DNA of 64,000 bases, from the NCBI GenBank assembly GCA_022592435.1, contig JABYQS010000055.1:62001-126000 (forward strand), written 5' to 3'. The notes beneath the pieces were generated by a model. It saw nothing but the letters and a program-made list of their open reading frames with translations, made no database searches and was not told the DNA's origin. This document shows, piece after piece, positions 37,561 through 47,861 of the stretch. The first letter of the stretch is position 1. Every line of letters begins with the position of its first letter. The stretch is from Cerioporus squamosus (taxonomy: Eukaryota > Basidiomycota > Agaricomycetes > Polyporales > Polyporaceae). A program made the position numbers and the translations under genes.

Positions 37561-39033
37561 TCACGACGACCGCTTTCCTCGCCAGCCTGTGCCGAGGACC
37601 CCGCCCCCGCCGACGCCAAAGCCGGCGAACGCGCCGCCAGGACCGCCGCCGATCTGAGGGCCCTCGCCGGGGCCGGAGACTGGGCTGTTGAACCCTGGCG
37701 GCTTGCCGTGGAAGGAGGTGCGGTATGATGACTGGGGGACAGCCTGGATGGAGAGGAACTTGTTCGGAACCGGCCGGTCGTCGTTGTTGTACTGTGTGCG
37801 GATGAGATGTCAGCGCTGTGAGCTCGCGTCGCAGTGTGCGTGGACATTGACGTACCTGGAACTCGAGACCGATGCCGTCCGCCTCGGAGATGTCGAGCAG
37901 CTTGACCATCTTGCGCGCGATGCCGTTGATCTTCTCGACGTCCTCCTTGGAGCGCGTCCAGACCTGTATGCGGTCGACCTTGCTGCGCAGGCTGACGACC
38001 GCGCCGCAGATCTCGTCGCCCTCGTCGAGGTCCTCGCCGACGAGCGCCATCGCGAGCCACGACCAGCAGCGGTCGAGCAGCTGCGGATTGTTCTTCATCG
38101 TGAGCACCCACTTGCCGCCGTTCGCGTTCGCCTCGTCCTCCCACATCGGCTTGATGCCCGACTTGAAGAGGTGGTAGTTGGAGTTGCGCTCGAGCTTCGA
38201 GGGCGGCTTGAGCCAGTTGAAGTACCGGCAAAAGGACTCGACGGTGTCGAACTCGCCGATCACCGTCAGCCCCGCCTCGTACTCCTCCGACTCCGGCGCC
38301 TGGTAGTGGCCTGCAGAGTTGGGCGCGCTCTCGGGGTTGGCCGTCGCCGGGGTGAAGGGGACCTTGTTCTTGGTGTCGTGGTAGAGGGTCCTGTGGCGCG
38401 GGCACCCATCTCAGCCTGCGCACCCGTCAATCACAAAGAGATGTGCGCACCATGGATGCTCGAGCGGGTGCTCGGGAGCCTTGATCATCAGCCCGGGAGT
38501 CTTGGGGTCCTCGATGGTCTCCGCATCGGGGGGCTTGGCCGAGCCGTCGACGGAGAGCGTCCTCGCCTTTGCGAGGCGCGCGGTGATAGCGTCGAGGGAG
38601 GGGATGTTCTTGTAGCCGACGGGCATCTTCTGCCTCGGCTTGTCCTCCTTGGCCGTCTCCTCGTTGAGCTGCTCGACCTTCTCGGTCGTGAGCGACTCGC
38701 CGCCCTCGGGCTGGGGCGTGCTGCTCGTGCTGTGCGGGGGCGACACGGAGAGCTGGGCGGGGGATCCGGAGCGCGATGTCGGCGCATTGACCGCGGTGGA
38801 CTCCGCGGTCGATGCCGCGGCGGATGAGAGTTCGAGGCCGCAGAGCTCGTGCGAAGGAGGGAGGCGGCGAGGCGGGGGCGGTTGCCTGCGGTGGTGGGGG
38901 TGGGGGCGTTCAGGTTGATGCGCGCGGCGAGCTGGTTGAGGGAGGGCATGCGCGAGCCGGCGGAGGGCCGCTTCTCGTCGGTCTTCGCGGTCGCATCCTG
39001 GGTCGTCGTCGCTGGGGGCGGGGTCGTGGACAT
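37561..39033 (-). CDS. Class II eIF4E (4EHP-like) with a one-base frame break
   Basis: Exons 38451-39033, 37856-38390 and 37561-37791 on the minus strand. The protein binds the mRNA 5' cap. The core has EHPLEHPWTLYHD, FDTVESFCRYFNWL, YHLFKSGIKPMWEDEAN, GGKWVLTM, DRCWSWLAMALVGE and EICGAVVSLR. The second cap-stacking Trp is in MWEDE. The first cap-stacking Trp of eIF4E1 corresponds to a Tyr (EEYEAGL), and the dorsal partner-binding Trp is Cys in ESFCRYF. Together with ANANGGKW this fits class II (4EHP/eIF4E2). The N-terminal frame (MSTTPPPATTTQDATAK...) and the downstream frame differ by one base somewhere between about 38833 and 38930. No GT donor lies in that stretch, so an intron cannot explain it. 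A missing base in a C/G-rich run is likely. Without the break the product would be about 449 residues. Confidence 0.85.
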
Positions 39034-39648
39034 CGTCGGCGTCGGTGGTCAAGCACACAGCTCCAGCCTGAGCGCTCGCTGCTCGGCTCCATTGCCCTGA
39101 TTGCATCGCTTCGAATCTCGCTGTGGGCAATCCCTTTGCACGCAGCACTCGCCACCCAGTCTGGCTCGGACGATCGTTATTTCTTGCTAAAAGTCATCCT
39201 TATTCTGGCAAACTGTACAACGCGCTGGAACGTCGTTAGTGCGCTGAACATTCGGCGGAGGATCTGCGTACGTGCGTGGCGAACCCAGGACGTCAGGCGC
39301 GCGAGGGCTGGCAGCGGCACAGCAGCGGGACAAGCTCTGCAACCTTCCACCATCCTCCAGCTTCTCTACCTCATGCGTACCCTGATATCCTCGAAGCATG
39401 CCTCGCCAGGCCACGGTGGCTGATGATTTTCGGAAATTCTAGAGCCTCGCTGCGTCGACCACGGCTATAGCTTATTGTCGGGAAATAGGTCGTCCATTGT
39501 TCCTCGAGGCGCGCATCTTGCCGAGCACCGACCCAATATTTGCGCACGCACAAAAAACATGCGGCTTACACCTTTTTCGCTGTTGCAATTGGAGATGGGC
39601 CTGCCTCCAGCTTCGGGAATTCGAAGGGGCGGCGAACCCGGGCGAGCC
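39034..39648. other. Divergent intergenic region, eIF4E and chitinase
   Basis: Shared upstream region of the minus-strand eIF4E gene and the plus-strand chitinase gene. No additional gene was recognised. Confidence 0.45.
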
Positions 39649-39656
39649 TATAAAAG
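39649..39656 (+). promoter_or_regulatory. TATA box of the first chitinase gene
   Basis: TATAAAAG lies 101 bp upstream of the start at 39750. Confidence 0.7.
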
Positions 39657-39749
39657 CCGGCACGAGCGAGGCAGGCAGCCATCCTCCCCCTCCTCCTCCC
39701 CCCTCCATCCTCTCACCCTCTCCCCCTTGTTTGCTGCTCTGCTTTCGCG

Positions 39750-41250
39750 ATGATGTTGCTCCCTCTTTCTCTCCTGGCTGCTCTCCCTTTCTCGTGGGCT
39801 GTGCCCATGTGTTCTCTCAAGCCAGCCTCAGCCATCGCCACCTCCTCCGCTCCCGCGCCTAGCGGAACCGCCGTTGGCGGCGCCGCGACCTCTGGGTCTG
39901 GCAAGAACAGCACTCTCGGCGACCAGGTTGTCGCGACTACCTGGTATGCTGGCTGGCACGGCACCGACTTCCCGCCAGAGAAGCTCAGCTGGTCCAAGTA
40001 CTCCTCTGTGACATATGCTTTCGCGTGAGTACCTGTGCTGCCGCCCTTGCTGCGTTTGTGCTGACTTGCAGTCCAGTGTTACGACTCCTGATGTCAACAC
40101 GGTCTCCTTGGAAGCCTCGGACGAGGAGCTTCTTCCGCGGTTCGTCGACCTTGCCCACCAGAATGTACGTCCTTCCGTTCGCCGACCTTCGCTGTACGCT
40201 CTTCTCACTACTCTACAGGGCGTCAAGGCGTTGCTTACCATCGGAGGCTGGACGGGTTCGCAGTATTTCTCTTCAGCGGTCGCGACGGAGCAGAACCGCA
40301 CGGCGTTTGTAGAGACCGTGATGAACCTCGTTAATCAGTACCAGCTGGACGGTGTGGACTTCGAGTACGTCCATCTTTGCACGTGCCTGCCTATAATATC
40401 CTGACGTTTTCCCCAGCTGGGAGTACCCCAACAAGCAAGGCATGGGCTGCAACGTGATCGCCGCCGATGACAGCCAGAACTTCCTCTCCTTCCTCCAGGC
40501 TCTCCGTGCGACGGCTGGACAGAACCTCACCATCTCCGCCGCCGCCGGTATCACGCCATTTGCTGGTCCGGACGGCACTCCCATGGCTGATGTCTCCGCG
40601 TTCGCCGATGCGCTCGACTACGTCGCGATCATGAACTACGACGTCTGGGGCTCGTGGTCGAACACGGTCGGACCCAACGCGCCTCTCAACGACACGTGCG
40701 CGTCCGACCAGGAGGGCTCCGCGGTCTCCGCCGTCAAGCGTGGACGGGCGCCGGCTTCCCTGCGAACCAGCTCGTGCTCGGTGTCGCGTCGTACGGCCAC
40801 AGCTTCAAGGTCTCGCAGAGCGACGCGGTATCCGGCTCCGAGCTCGCCGCGTACCCCGCGTTCGACAAGACCACCCAGCCTCTCGGCGACTCGTGGGACG
40901 AGGTCGCGCCTGCGGGCGTCGACCAGTGCGGAAACCCAACCGCGGGCGGCGCGTCGGGCATCTTCGACTTCTGGGGCCTGATCGAGGGCGGCTTCCTGAC
41001 GCAGAACGGGACTGCGGCGGACGGGATCGAGTACCGGTTCGACGAGTGCAGCCAGACGCCGTACGTGTACAAGGCGGACACGCAGGTGATGGTCTCGTAC
41101 GACGACACGCGCTCGTTCGCGGCGAAGGGCCAGTTCATCAACGACGCGGGCCTGCTCGGGTTCGCGATGTGGGAGGCGGCCGGGGACTCGAACGACATGC
41201 TCCTCGACGCGATCTCGCAGGCGATTGGGATCGAAGAGGTGGGTTGCTGA
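39750..41250 (+). CDS. Secreted GH18 chitinase, one-base frame break
   Basis: Exons 39750-40024, 40077-40164, 40219-40364 and 40417-41250 would give about 447 residues. The enzyme hydrolyses beta-1,4 chitin by a substrate-assisted mechanism. A signal peptide (about 1-18) and a Ser/Ala-rich spacer precede the TIM barrel: VVATTWYAGW, VKALLTIGGW, and the catalytic DGVDFDWEYP with its proton-donor Glu, followed by YVAIMNYDVWGSW, LVLGVASYGHSF and LLGFAMWEAAGD. At 40736-40739 one base is missing compared with the neighbouring paralog (VKAWT is encoded without a break at 43266-43280), so the frame shifts there and reads on correctly afterwards. It could be a real null allele or a consensus error. 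The rest is well conserved, which favours a recent event or an error. Confidence 0.85.
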
Positions 41251-42009
41251 TTGCTCTGCGCCCCCTTTGTACTTCTTCCCCCATCTCCTCGGTTGCCGCC
41301 TCTCTTCATCTTCATTTTTTTTCTTCACTGGGCTTTGGGTGCATGTTATCATCATCACGGTTGCTACGACGTCGACGCCAACTCACGCCATATTGTATTG
41401 CTATACATGTCCTGTCCTTGCGCACCTCTGTCGTTATCTGTAGCGTTAATTTTTATTGACCGTGCTTGATGCACAGGCATAGATTTATGTATATTCTCGC
41501 CGCACTGCTGTGGCGCGCGTTGTCTGCAACATGCCATGCGCTCCGATTTCTCCTGGTTACATGAGATGACCAAGTTCCTAAGAGGTGAGTGCTTCTATGT
41601 CCTTGCTAGACGTGGGGAGTGCCGCAGGTTTTGGTGCCTATGGGTTGCATGCAATATGTAGTAATTCAGTCCGGACCGTCCATTCTCACTGCTGAATGGG
41701 CGCGTTAGGTCTCTGTACGAACCTGCATTCCTCCCTTCTTGACGACTGCTGGTGTAAGTAACCGTTGCCAAGGGTATGCGATTCAGTCCGAGTATGTCGG
41801 GTCGTCTTTCTATTGTCGGTCTTGAGCACTAGCACACACGACGCTGGCTTCCGCCAGCCAGAACAACCGTTCGTCGTATGGCGGTCGCGTTCGCCCTTGT
41901 CAACGATTGTGAACCTGGATATGCAGGCTCGTTGTGCGCTTGGGCACCTTGCTACAGCTCAAGTCTACAGACCCTCCCGACTGTAACTGCCGTTCGCCGG
42001 TCCTGGACA
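41251..42009. other. Intergenic between the two chitinases
   Basis: Contains a TC/TTTT-rich 3' region near 41300-41450 and the promoter of the second chitinase. No gene seen. Confidence 0.45.
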
Positions 42010-42015
42010 TATAAG
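42010..42015 (+). promoter_or_regulatory. TATA box of the second chitinase
   Basis: TATAAG lies 67 bp upstream of the ATG at 42077, which supports that ATG as the original start. Confidence 0.55.
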
Positions 42016-42076
42016 ATGGCCTGTGTCTGGCTGTCGAGCTCAACAAGCAACCCTCCTTCCGACCTCCTTTCTCGCG

Positions 42077-43743
42077 ATGCGTCATCCAGCTTCTCTCTAT
42101 CTCTCTCCTGCCACTGCTCGCCTCATCCTGGGCGAAGCCCACACCTGGTGATGCGACTACAGCAGCCATGACGTCGAGCAGTACCAGCGCCGCAGCCTCG
42201 TCCAGCGTAGCCACGACATCTAGCAGCACCAGTGCTCGCAGGGTCCAGCGTAGCGGCGAGTAGTAGTAACACAAGTTCCGTCTCCCCGAGCACCGTCAAT
42301 GCTTCGACATCGAGTAGCCCAAGCTCGCTTGTGTCTGGTTCGGCGACCGCTACAGCGTCGGGCAGCACGACTTCGTCAACTTTGGCTCCTCATAACACCA
42401 CCTCCTCGACACCAGTCGTCCTCGGCTACGTTCCTTACTACCACCTCGGCGAGGGGGACCTGGAGCACTATCCATTTGCGAACTATACGCACATGTCTTT
42501 CTTCGGGACGTGAGTACACATCGTACCGCATTCGCCGCTTGGGTTGTCTAGCTCACATCGGTCCTGGCCGGATATAGCCCTGTCTATGACCAGGAGATTT
42601 CGCTGAACATGACTAGCGAAGAGCCCCTCGTCCAGCAATTCGTGAGCCTTGCACACCAGCACGTGAGCCCGTACTCGCCATCTGTCTCGCGACCAGCCTC
42701 ACTCAAGTATTGCGTTTAGAACGTCAAAGCGTTGTTGACGATCGGCGGTTACGGAAGTGCTTCTATGTACTTCTCTATGCAGACGAGGGGGGATACGGAC
42801 CGGGAGCAATATGCGAACCTCTTAACATCCTACGCGTTCCAACATGGCTTTGACGGGATTGACCTCGAGTGAGTATCCTGCGAACCTTCCTCGGGAGCTA
42901 CATAGCTGACTGGTCGACTCTCACCGTCGCGACTTCTAGCTGGGAGTATCCCAACGGCAACAAGACCGCGAGCTACGAATTCGCCGCACTCGACGACACC
43001 TCGAACTTCCTCGCCTTCCTCAAGGTCCTCAGGAGCAAAGCGAGCAACCTCACGCTCTCCGCCGCTGCGCCCGGCCAGCCGTGGCTCGACACGCAGCAGA
43101 AGCCGTGGACGGACATGTCCGAGTTCGCGAGCGTCCTGGACTTTGTCGTGATCATGAACTACGACCGGTTCGGGAGCTGGTCCCCCACCGCCGGTCCCAA
43201 CGCGCCGCTCGACGACTCGTGCGTGGCGAACGCGACGCTCCGGCAGGGCTCCGCCGTTTCTTCTGTCAAAGCGTGGACGGACGCGGGCTTCCCTGCGCAC
43301 AAGCTCGTCCTCGGCGTCCCGGCCTACGGGCATGGCTTTCCCGTCTCCGCGAGCAACGCCACGGCCGCGGCCACGGGCGCGAACTCCTCCGTCGCACTCT
43401 ACCCTGCTGTCGATGCGTCTCGCATGCCGTTCCACGGAGACAAGTGGGACGACCCGGCGAGTCCCGGGGGACCTTCACCTTCCAGGGCCTGATGGACAAC
43501 GGCTACCTGAAGCTCGACGGCACCCCTGCAGACGGCATCCTCTACACGTTCGACAACTGCACGAAGACGCCGTTCTTGTACAACAACAGCACGCAGGTCG
43601 TGGTGTCGTACGACGATGCCCGGTCGATGCAATTGAAGGGCGAGTTTGTGAAGCAGCAGGGGCTGGGTGGGTTCGCGGTCTTCGAGACCGGAGGTGACCA
43701 TGACGATATCCTCCTCAATGCGGTTAAGGAGGGTTTGCGCTGA
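42077..43743 (+). pseudogene. Second GH18 chitinase with three frame breaks
   Basis: Exons 42077-42509, 42578-42662, 42720-42868 and 42940-43743. The barrel motifs are intact: PVVLGYVPYYHLG, VKALLTIGGYG, DGIDLDWEYP with the catalytic Glu, VIMNYDRFGSW, KLVLGVPAYGHGF and GLGGFAVFETGGD. Frame changes occur just after the start (the signal peptide LLSISLLPLLASSW is out of frame with the ATG), in the Ser/Thr-rich linker near 42225-42245 (a stop at 42261 follows if uncorrected) and at a run of five G at 43467-43471. Each shift is of one frame. The paralog lies 0.8 kb upstream in the same orientation with the same three intron positions, so the pair arose by tandem duplication. Three breaks suggest a pseudogene, but sequence error is not excluded (see findings). 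Confidence 0.75.
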
Positions 43744-43920
43744 AGGGCGAGTATGCTGGAGCGTACTCGGATCGTGTCGCGGAGTATACCCTTGCTGTCA
43801 GCGGAAGCTATGGACATACATGGGGCCCCTTCCATGACGGGGTCCTCCTCTCTCTGCTGTATTACTAGCATATATACCCTATTTTGTCAAGTCCTCATAT
43901 TTGGATACTTGCGTCTCGGC

Positions 43921-45371
43921 TCACTCCTTCAGCGGAGGCGTGTCCGCGAAGATCAACTGCATGACATCGGCCGGGTAGCGTGTGCCATGCGTCGCATCCG
44001 CGGCCGCGGCAATCTTTCGCACCTCCTCAACGTCCTCGGGGCTAAGCTTGATGTCGAGTGCGGCGAGGTTCTGCTTCAGATTCTATGCAAGTCGTCAGAA
44101 TCCTTTCGAGCATAACCGTCTCGTCGTTCAAGTTATAAGAAGACTCACAGCGATCTTCGTTGTTCCGGGGATAGGGATGATATCATCCCCTTGCGCCAGG
44201 AGTCAGGCGAGAGAGATCTGGCCAGCGGTAGCGTTGTACTTCTGGCCGAGCCTGGCGAGCCCGTCGCACAGCTTCAGGATGTTCGGGAAGTTCTCGGCGG
44301 AGTAGCGGGGCACAGTGCGCCGCCAGTCATTCGGCGGGAGATCGTTAGGGCTCCGCTGAACAGTAGTGAAGGTCAGCGTCTGCTCACTGTTCAGAGCATA
44401 GGCGCGGGAAATCAGTATGAAAGTATGTAGCTCACGTATTTTCCCGTGAGGAAGCCACGTCCGAGTGGAGAATACGCAACGATGGCAACACCCAGCTCAC
44501 GAGCTGTCCTGAGCAGGCCGATCTTCTCGTCCTCGATGTCGAGCGTGAAGGGCGAGTACTCGACTTCGACAGCAGCGATAGGGTGGACAGCGTGCGCGCG
44601 GCGGAGAGTTGCCGCGGAGCACTCGGAAAGGCCGAGGTACTTGACTTTGCCCTGCCTGGAGAGGGAGCCGTCAGTACCACGAACTAAGTAGAGCTCGTGG
44701 ATTCGGACTCACTTGACGAGTTGCGCCATTGCACGGACGGTGAGCTGCAGAGAGCGTCAGAAACTCTACGGGACGCTCCTTCGAACGGAATTATGTACCT
44801 CGATGGGCACCTCAGGGTCTGCCCTGTTCGTCTAGACATGAATGACCACCCACGAATGACAGCGGGCAAGGAGCGTACCTGTGCAGGTAGTAGAGGTCAA
44901 CGTAATCGACCCCAAGTCGGTTGAGTGACTTCTCCAGGGCCTTGGGAACGTAATTGGGATCGCCGATGACGGGCTTGCCACCGGGCTCGGTGTTGAAGCC
45001 AAACTTCGTTGCGAGGAAGATCTCGTCCCGCTTCCCTGTCCTTTTCAGCCTACAACGCCAGTATGAGCGAGCCTCCCGGGCACGTGGGTGGAATCGGCTC
45101 GCCATCTGCCTATGAGATCCTCACTGTCGAGGTAAATGTCGGCCGTGTCCCAGTTGGTGCAACTCAGCTCGTAAACTGTGTCCAGGAGCTGATCGTGTTT
45201 TCCGGCGTCAGAACTTGCGCATACACCAGTGAATAACTTGTCACTAACCTTGAAGCGATTCTCTTCACTGAGAACATCGCCATAGGCAGCAGCGATGTTC
45301 ATCGCGCCATATCCAATGGCGGTAACCTCCGTGTTGCCGATCTTGCGAGTGGGGAGTTGAGCAGAAGACAT
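43921..45371 (-). pseudogene. Aldo/keto reductase with in-frame stop and GC donor
   Basis: Minus-strand exons 45249-45371, 45103-45188, 44879-45049, 44799-44823, 44713-44744, 44436-44655, 44149-44355 and 43921-44082 read as a 341-residue aldo/keto reductase. These NADPH oxidoreductases share a barrel with a D-Y-K-H tetrad, all visible: WDTADIY, FLATKFG and DLYYLHR. Other blocks are [15 protein letters not shown] and [11 protein letters not shown]. Two defects stand out. At 44204-44206 a TGA replaces the expected Trp of the QISLAWLLAQG motif, with perfect frame on both sides. The second intron starts GC (45101-45102) instead of GT. It may be a recent pseudogene or null allele. The ATG at 45371 was chosen; the codon 12 bases upstream is GTG. 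Confidence 0.8.
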
Positions 45372-45416
45372 GGGGGTCGCCACTAGTGCTGTTCGTTCCG
45401 TCCATTGATGCGCCCC

Positions 45417-45423
45417 CTTTATA
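45417..45423 (-). promoter_or_regulatory. TATA box of the aldo/keto reductase
   Basis: On the minus strand TATAAAG lies about 46 bp upstream of the ATG at 45371. Confidence 0.6.
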
Positions 45424-46319
45424 CGAATGCGCTGGTGCCGATGCGTACATGACGCGTAAATCCCGATTCCCGACCCATACGTGTTTGCGGTTACGATGAT
45501 ATCGATCCCGCACGACTGAAGAACGCGGTCACGTGCTTCGCGTCTGACGTGTTCTACAGGCTTGAATCTTGTTCTTTGCGGCTCTATGAAGTCAGTACAT
45601 CAAGCTCAAGTCAAAATAACGCGTTGCTATCTAATAACCACATCCCACATACTCCAGAGCGGCATGCAGCCTATGCGGGATCCGTGTTGGACACTCCGAT
45701 ATGCGGCCTGGGCGCGAACTCCGATCGGAAATGAGCTGAGCATGGCGTTGCTCATGAGTTGACATGATTGTCTTGGCCCACAAGCTGCAAGGTGCGATCG
45801 CTGCGGGTCTCTTGACATGTACAGTCTCGAGGAAACTGGAAGGGGCTATGCATCGAATGGACTAATGTACAAGTACGTGACACGAGTCTCAGCCCAGGCA
45901 TGATATGGACACTTCCTGTCAAGACATGCTACTAAGGCTTGCCAATGTGCCGTATGTAGACGGACAAGTGCGCAAGCCCGTAGGAAAAACCAGAGGCCAT
46001 GGAGAGAGAACGCGACCGCATGAAACCATGAGTAACTTGAACAGTTCATGTGCGTAGTCGACGCTCGTCGCGTAGACTGTCACCCGGAGGGCCGAAGGGG
46101 CTACTCGGAAAGTGTGTGCACCGTACTCTACACGGATCAAGACACCGGGGAACGCCCAGATGTCCCCGACAGGACTAAAGGCCGCTTGAGAAGAGATGCC
46201 GCCACAACGCGTCGACTGGCGTCTGCGATCCGCGATGCGTAGTTCATACATCATCTCCGCTCGGGCTATAGCAGACCACCGCGTATGCACCGGGACCAAT
46301 TTTCATAGCCTCAGGGGAA
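45424..46319. other. Divergent intergenic region, no gene seen
   Basis: About 0.9 kb between the aldo/keto reductase and the NAD(P)-binding gene. No frame with recognisable features. Confidence 0.45.
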
Positions 46320-46326
46320 TATAAGG
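46320..46326 (+). promoter_or_regulatory. TATA box of the NAD(P)-binding gene
   Basis: TATAAGG lies 62 bp upstream of the start at 46382. Confidence 0.6.
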
Positions 46327-46381
46327 GGGCTGCCCAAACGCTGAGCACTGATGCTCACCATCACCTAGTCACTTCACCACC

Positions 46382-47245
46382 ATGCGTATCGTCCTCACTG
46401 GAGTAACTGGCGTCGGTACGTCCGCGACAAGCAATTTCGAGCAGCTGTGTTGATATCGCTCAGCTGGCCTCGCCATCTATCGCGCGGCACTCACAGACCC
46501 CGCGGTGCAGCAAGTGACGCTGCTCACGCGTCGCGAGGTCCCCTCGTGGGCGAAGCTCCCCCCAAACGCGAACGAGAGAACGGAAGTGATCCTACACACC
46601 GACTTCAAGACATACCCGCCCGACCTTGCGCGTCGCCTCGCCGGGCACGACGCGCTCATCTGGGCGTTGGGGAAGAGTGCAGTCGGGATGTCCGAGGAGG
46701 CCTACACGGAACTCACCTATGATTTCACGCTCTCTGCGGCGCGCGCGTTGAAGGAGGCGGGGGCGGGCTCGCCTGAGAAACCTTTCCGGTTCGTCTTCAT
46801 CAGCGGGGAAGGCGCAGACCCCACAGGGAAGTCAGGACAGATGTGGGCGAAGGTCAAGGTGCGTCGTCCGGAGTCAGAGCTCATCGTCCAGATACTGATG
46901 GTTGACTTGAAGGGCCGCGTCGAACGCGAGTTGCCAGAGCTCTTCGAGGGGACGAACATGACCGCTCACATATATCGTCCTGGGTACTTCTTCCCGTCGA
47001 AAAAGTATCCCGAGGACCGCCTCAACCAACGGGGTACCCTCATGCGGGTTGCAGACGTTGCCATGGGTCCCCTTCTCAAGACGCTGACGCCCTCGCTCTA
47101 CTCGCCCATCGAAGACTTGGGACGCTTCGCTGTGGAGGTCGCGAAGGGTCGCTGGCCGCAGCAGACATTGTTCAAGAATGCAGACATGAGGGAGTTGATG
47201 AAGAGTGTATCGCCGGTGGCAGACCCGAAACACGAAGAGCTATGA
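46382..47245 (+). CDS. NAD(P)-binding Rossmann protein (atypical SDR, TIP30/FMP52-like)
   Basis: Exons 46382-46415, 46464-46858 and 46913-47245 give 253 residues. The N-terminal strand and loop MRIVLTGVTGVAG have the TGxTGxxG dinucleotide motif (Gly7, Gly10, Gly13), continued by VTLLTRRE, typical of the second strand of atypical short-chain dehydrogenases. FVFISGEGADPTGKS and HIYRPGYFFP resemble the substrate-side loops of TIP30/FMP52-type proteins. There is no signal peptide or membrane span. The substrate is unknown. The first intron falls within the nucleotide-binding loop, and splicing restores the third Gly of the motif. The frame is intact, unlike the four genes to its left. Confidence 0.8.
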
Positions 47246-47461
47246 CCGGGCGTTAGGCGCTTACGGCAGATCAATGCAAGTCCCATATATTACTTCAGTA
47301 TTACTTGCTTCATCGAGTTTCCTACGGTTCTGAACCTCATAGTTCGTGTTAGTCAGTTCAGACTGTCCATGAGCGGAGGTGTTTGATCGTTTTTACTACC
47401 GCATACCTCGCGTTTGCCCTGCCACTTGTACCGTGCAAAAAGTTCATATCCACGATGGAGT

Positions 47462-47533
47462 TCCCATTAGCCGACTCGAACGACTGACCTCGTCATTACT
47501 AGTGACGCGCTCTACCAACTGAGCTAAACGGGA
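47462..47533 (-). tRNA. tRNA-Thr(AGT)
   Basis: On the minus strand the 72-nt cloverleaf is complete: acceptor TCCCGTT/AATGGGA, D-arm GCTC/GAGC, anticodon stem CGTCA/TGACG around loop CTAGTAA (anticodon AGT), and T-arm AGTCG/CGGCT with a TTCGAGT loop. The A-box (TAGCTCAGTTGG) and B-box (GTTCGAGTC) are recognisable. There is no intron. The poly(A) end of the LINE element lies 63 bp upstream of its 5' end. Confidence 0.93.
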
Positions 47534-47583
47534 CTTGCTGTGTTTTTGCATACAGACTAGATATAGCGAAGACACCTCGAAGG

Positions 47584-47592
47584 GCAGTCCTC

Positions 47593-47596
<4 letters not shown>
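47584..47596. repeat. Target-site duplication, left copy
   Basis: GCAGTCCTCCCTC directly abuts the poly-T tract and is repeated exactly at 55678-55690. The next two bases (TT) also match but cannot be told from the tail. Confidence 0.9.

Positions 47597-47623
<27 letters not shown>
47597..47623 (-). repeat. LINE poly(A) tail (plus-strand T27)
   Basis: An uninterrupted run of 27 T on the plus strand. It is the 3' end of the element and is bounded by the target-site duplication. Confidence 0.9.
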
Positions 47624-47861
47624 GGCGGAGCACATATGCCCTGAGCTATCATCGTCCCGGAGGCACATCAGACTGCTCTGCCCAGCGAGTGCTGGGCGGG
47701 CGCGCTGGGGTTGACCGGGTGCGCCGGTCACTAACAAGTTTAGAGGTTTTTATAGGATCGGGACAGGGACCTAGGTCCCTTGCCATGAGGGAATGCTTTT
47801 ACGCACGAAGTGTGGGACTCAGAGCGGGGGCGCGTCATCCACAGCACCCGAAGGTACCGTA

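Noticed and set aside
37688..38827. A 379-codon plus-strand open frame
   Set aside because: Antisense shadow of the eIF4E gene, whose cap-binding motifs fix the coding strand.
47597..47623. Poly-T run considered as a sequencing artefact or RNA polymerase III terminator
   Set aside because: It sits exactly at the 3' end of the LINE and is bounded by the target-site duplication, so it is the poly(A) tail. It is also upstream, not downstream, of the tRNA gene.
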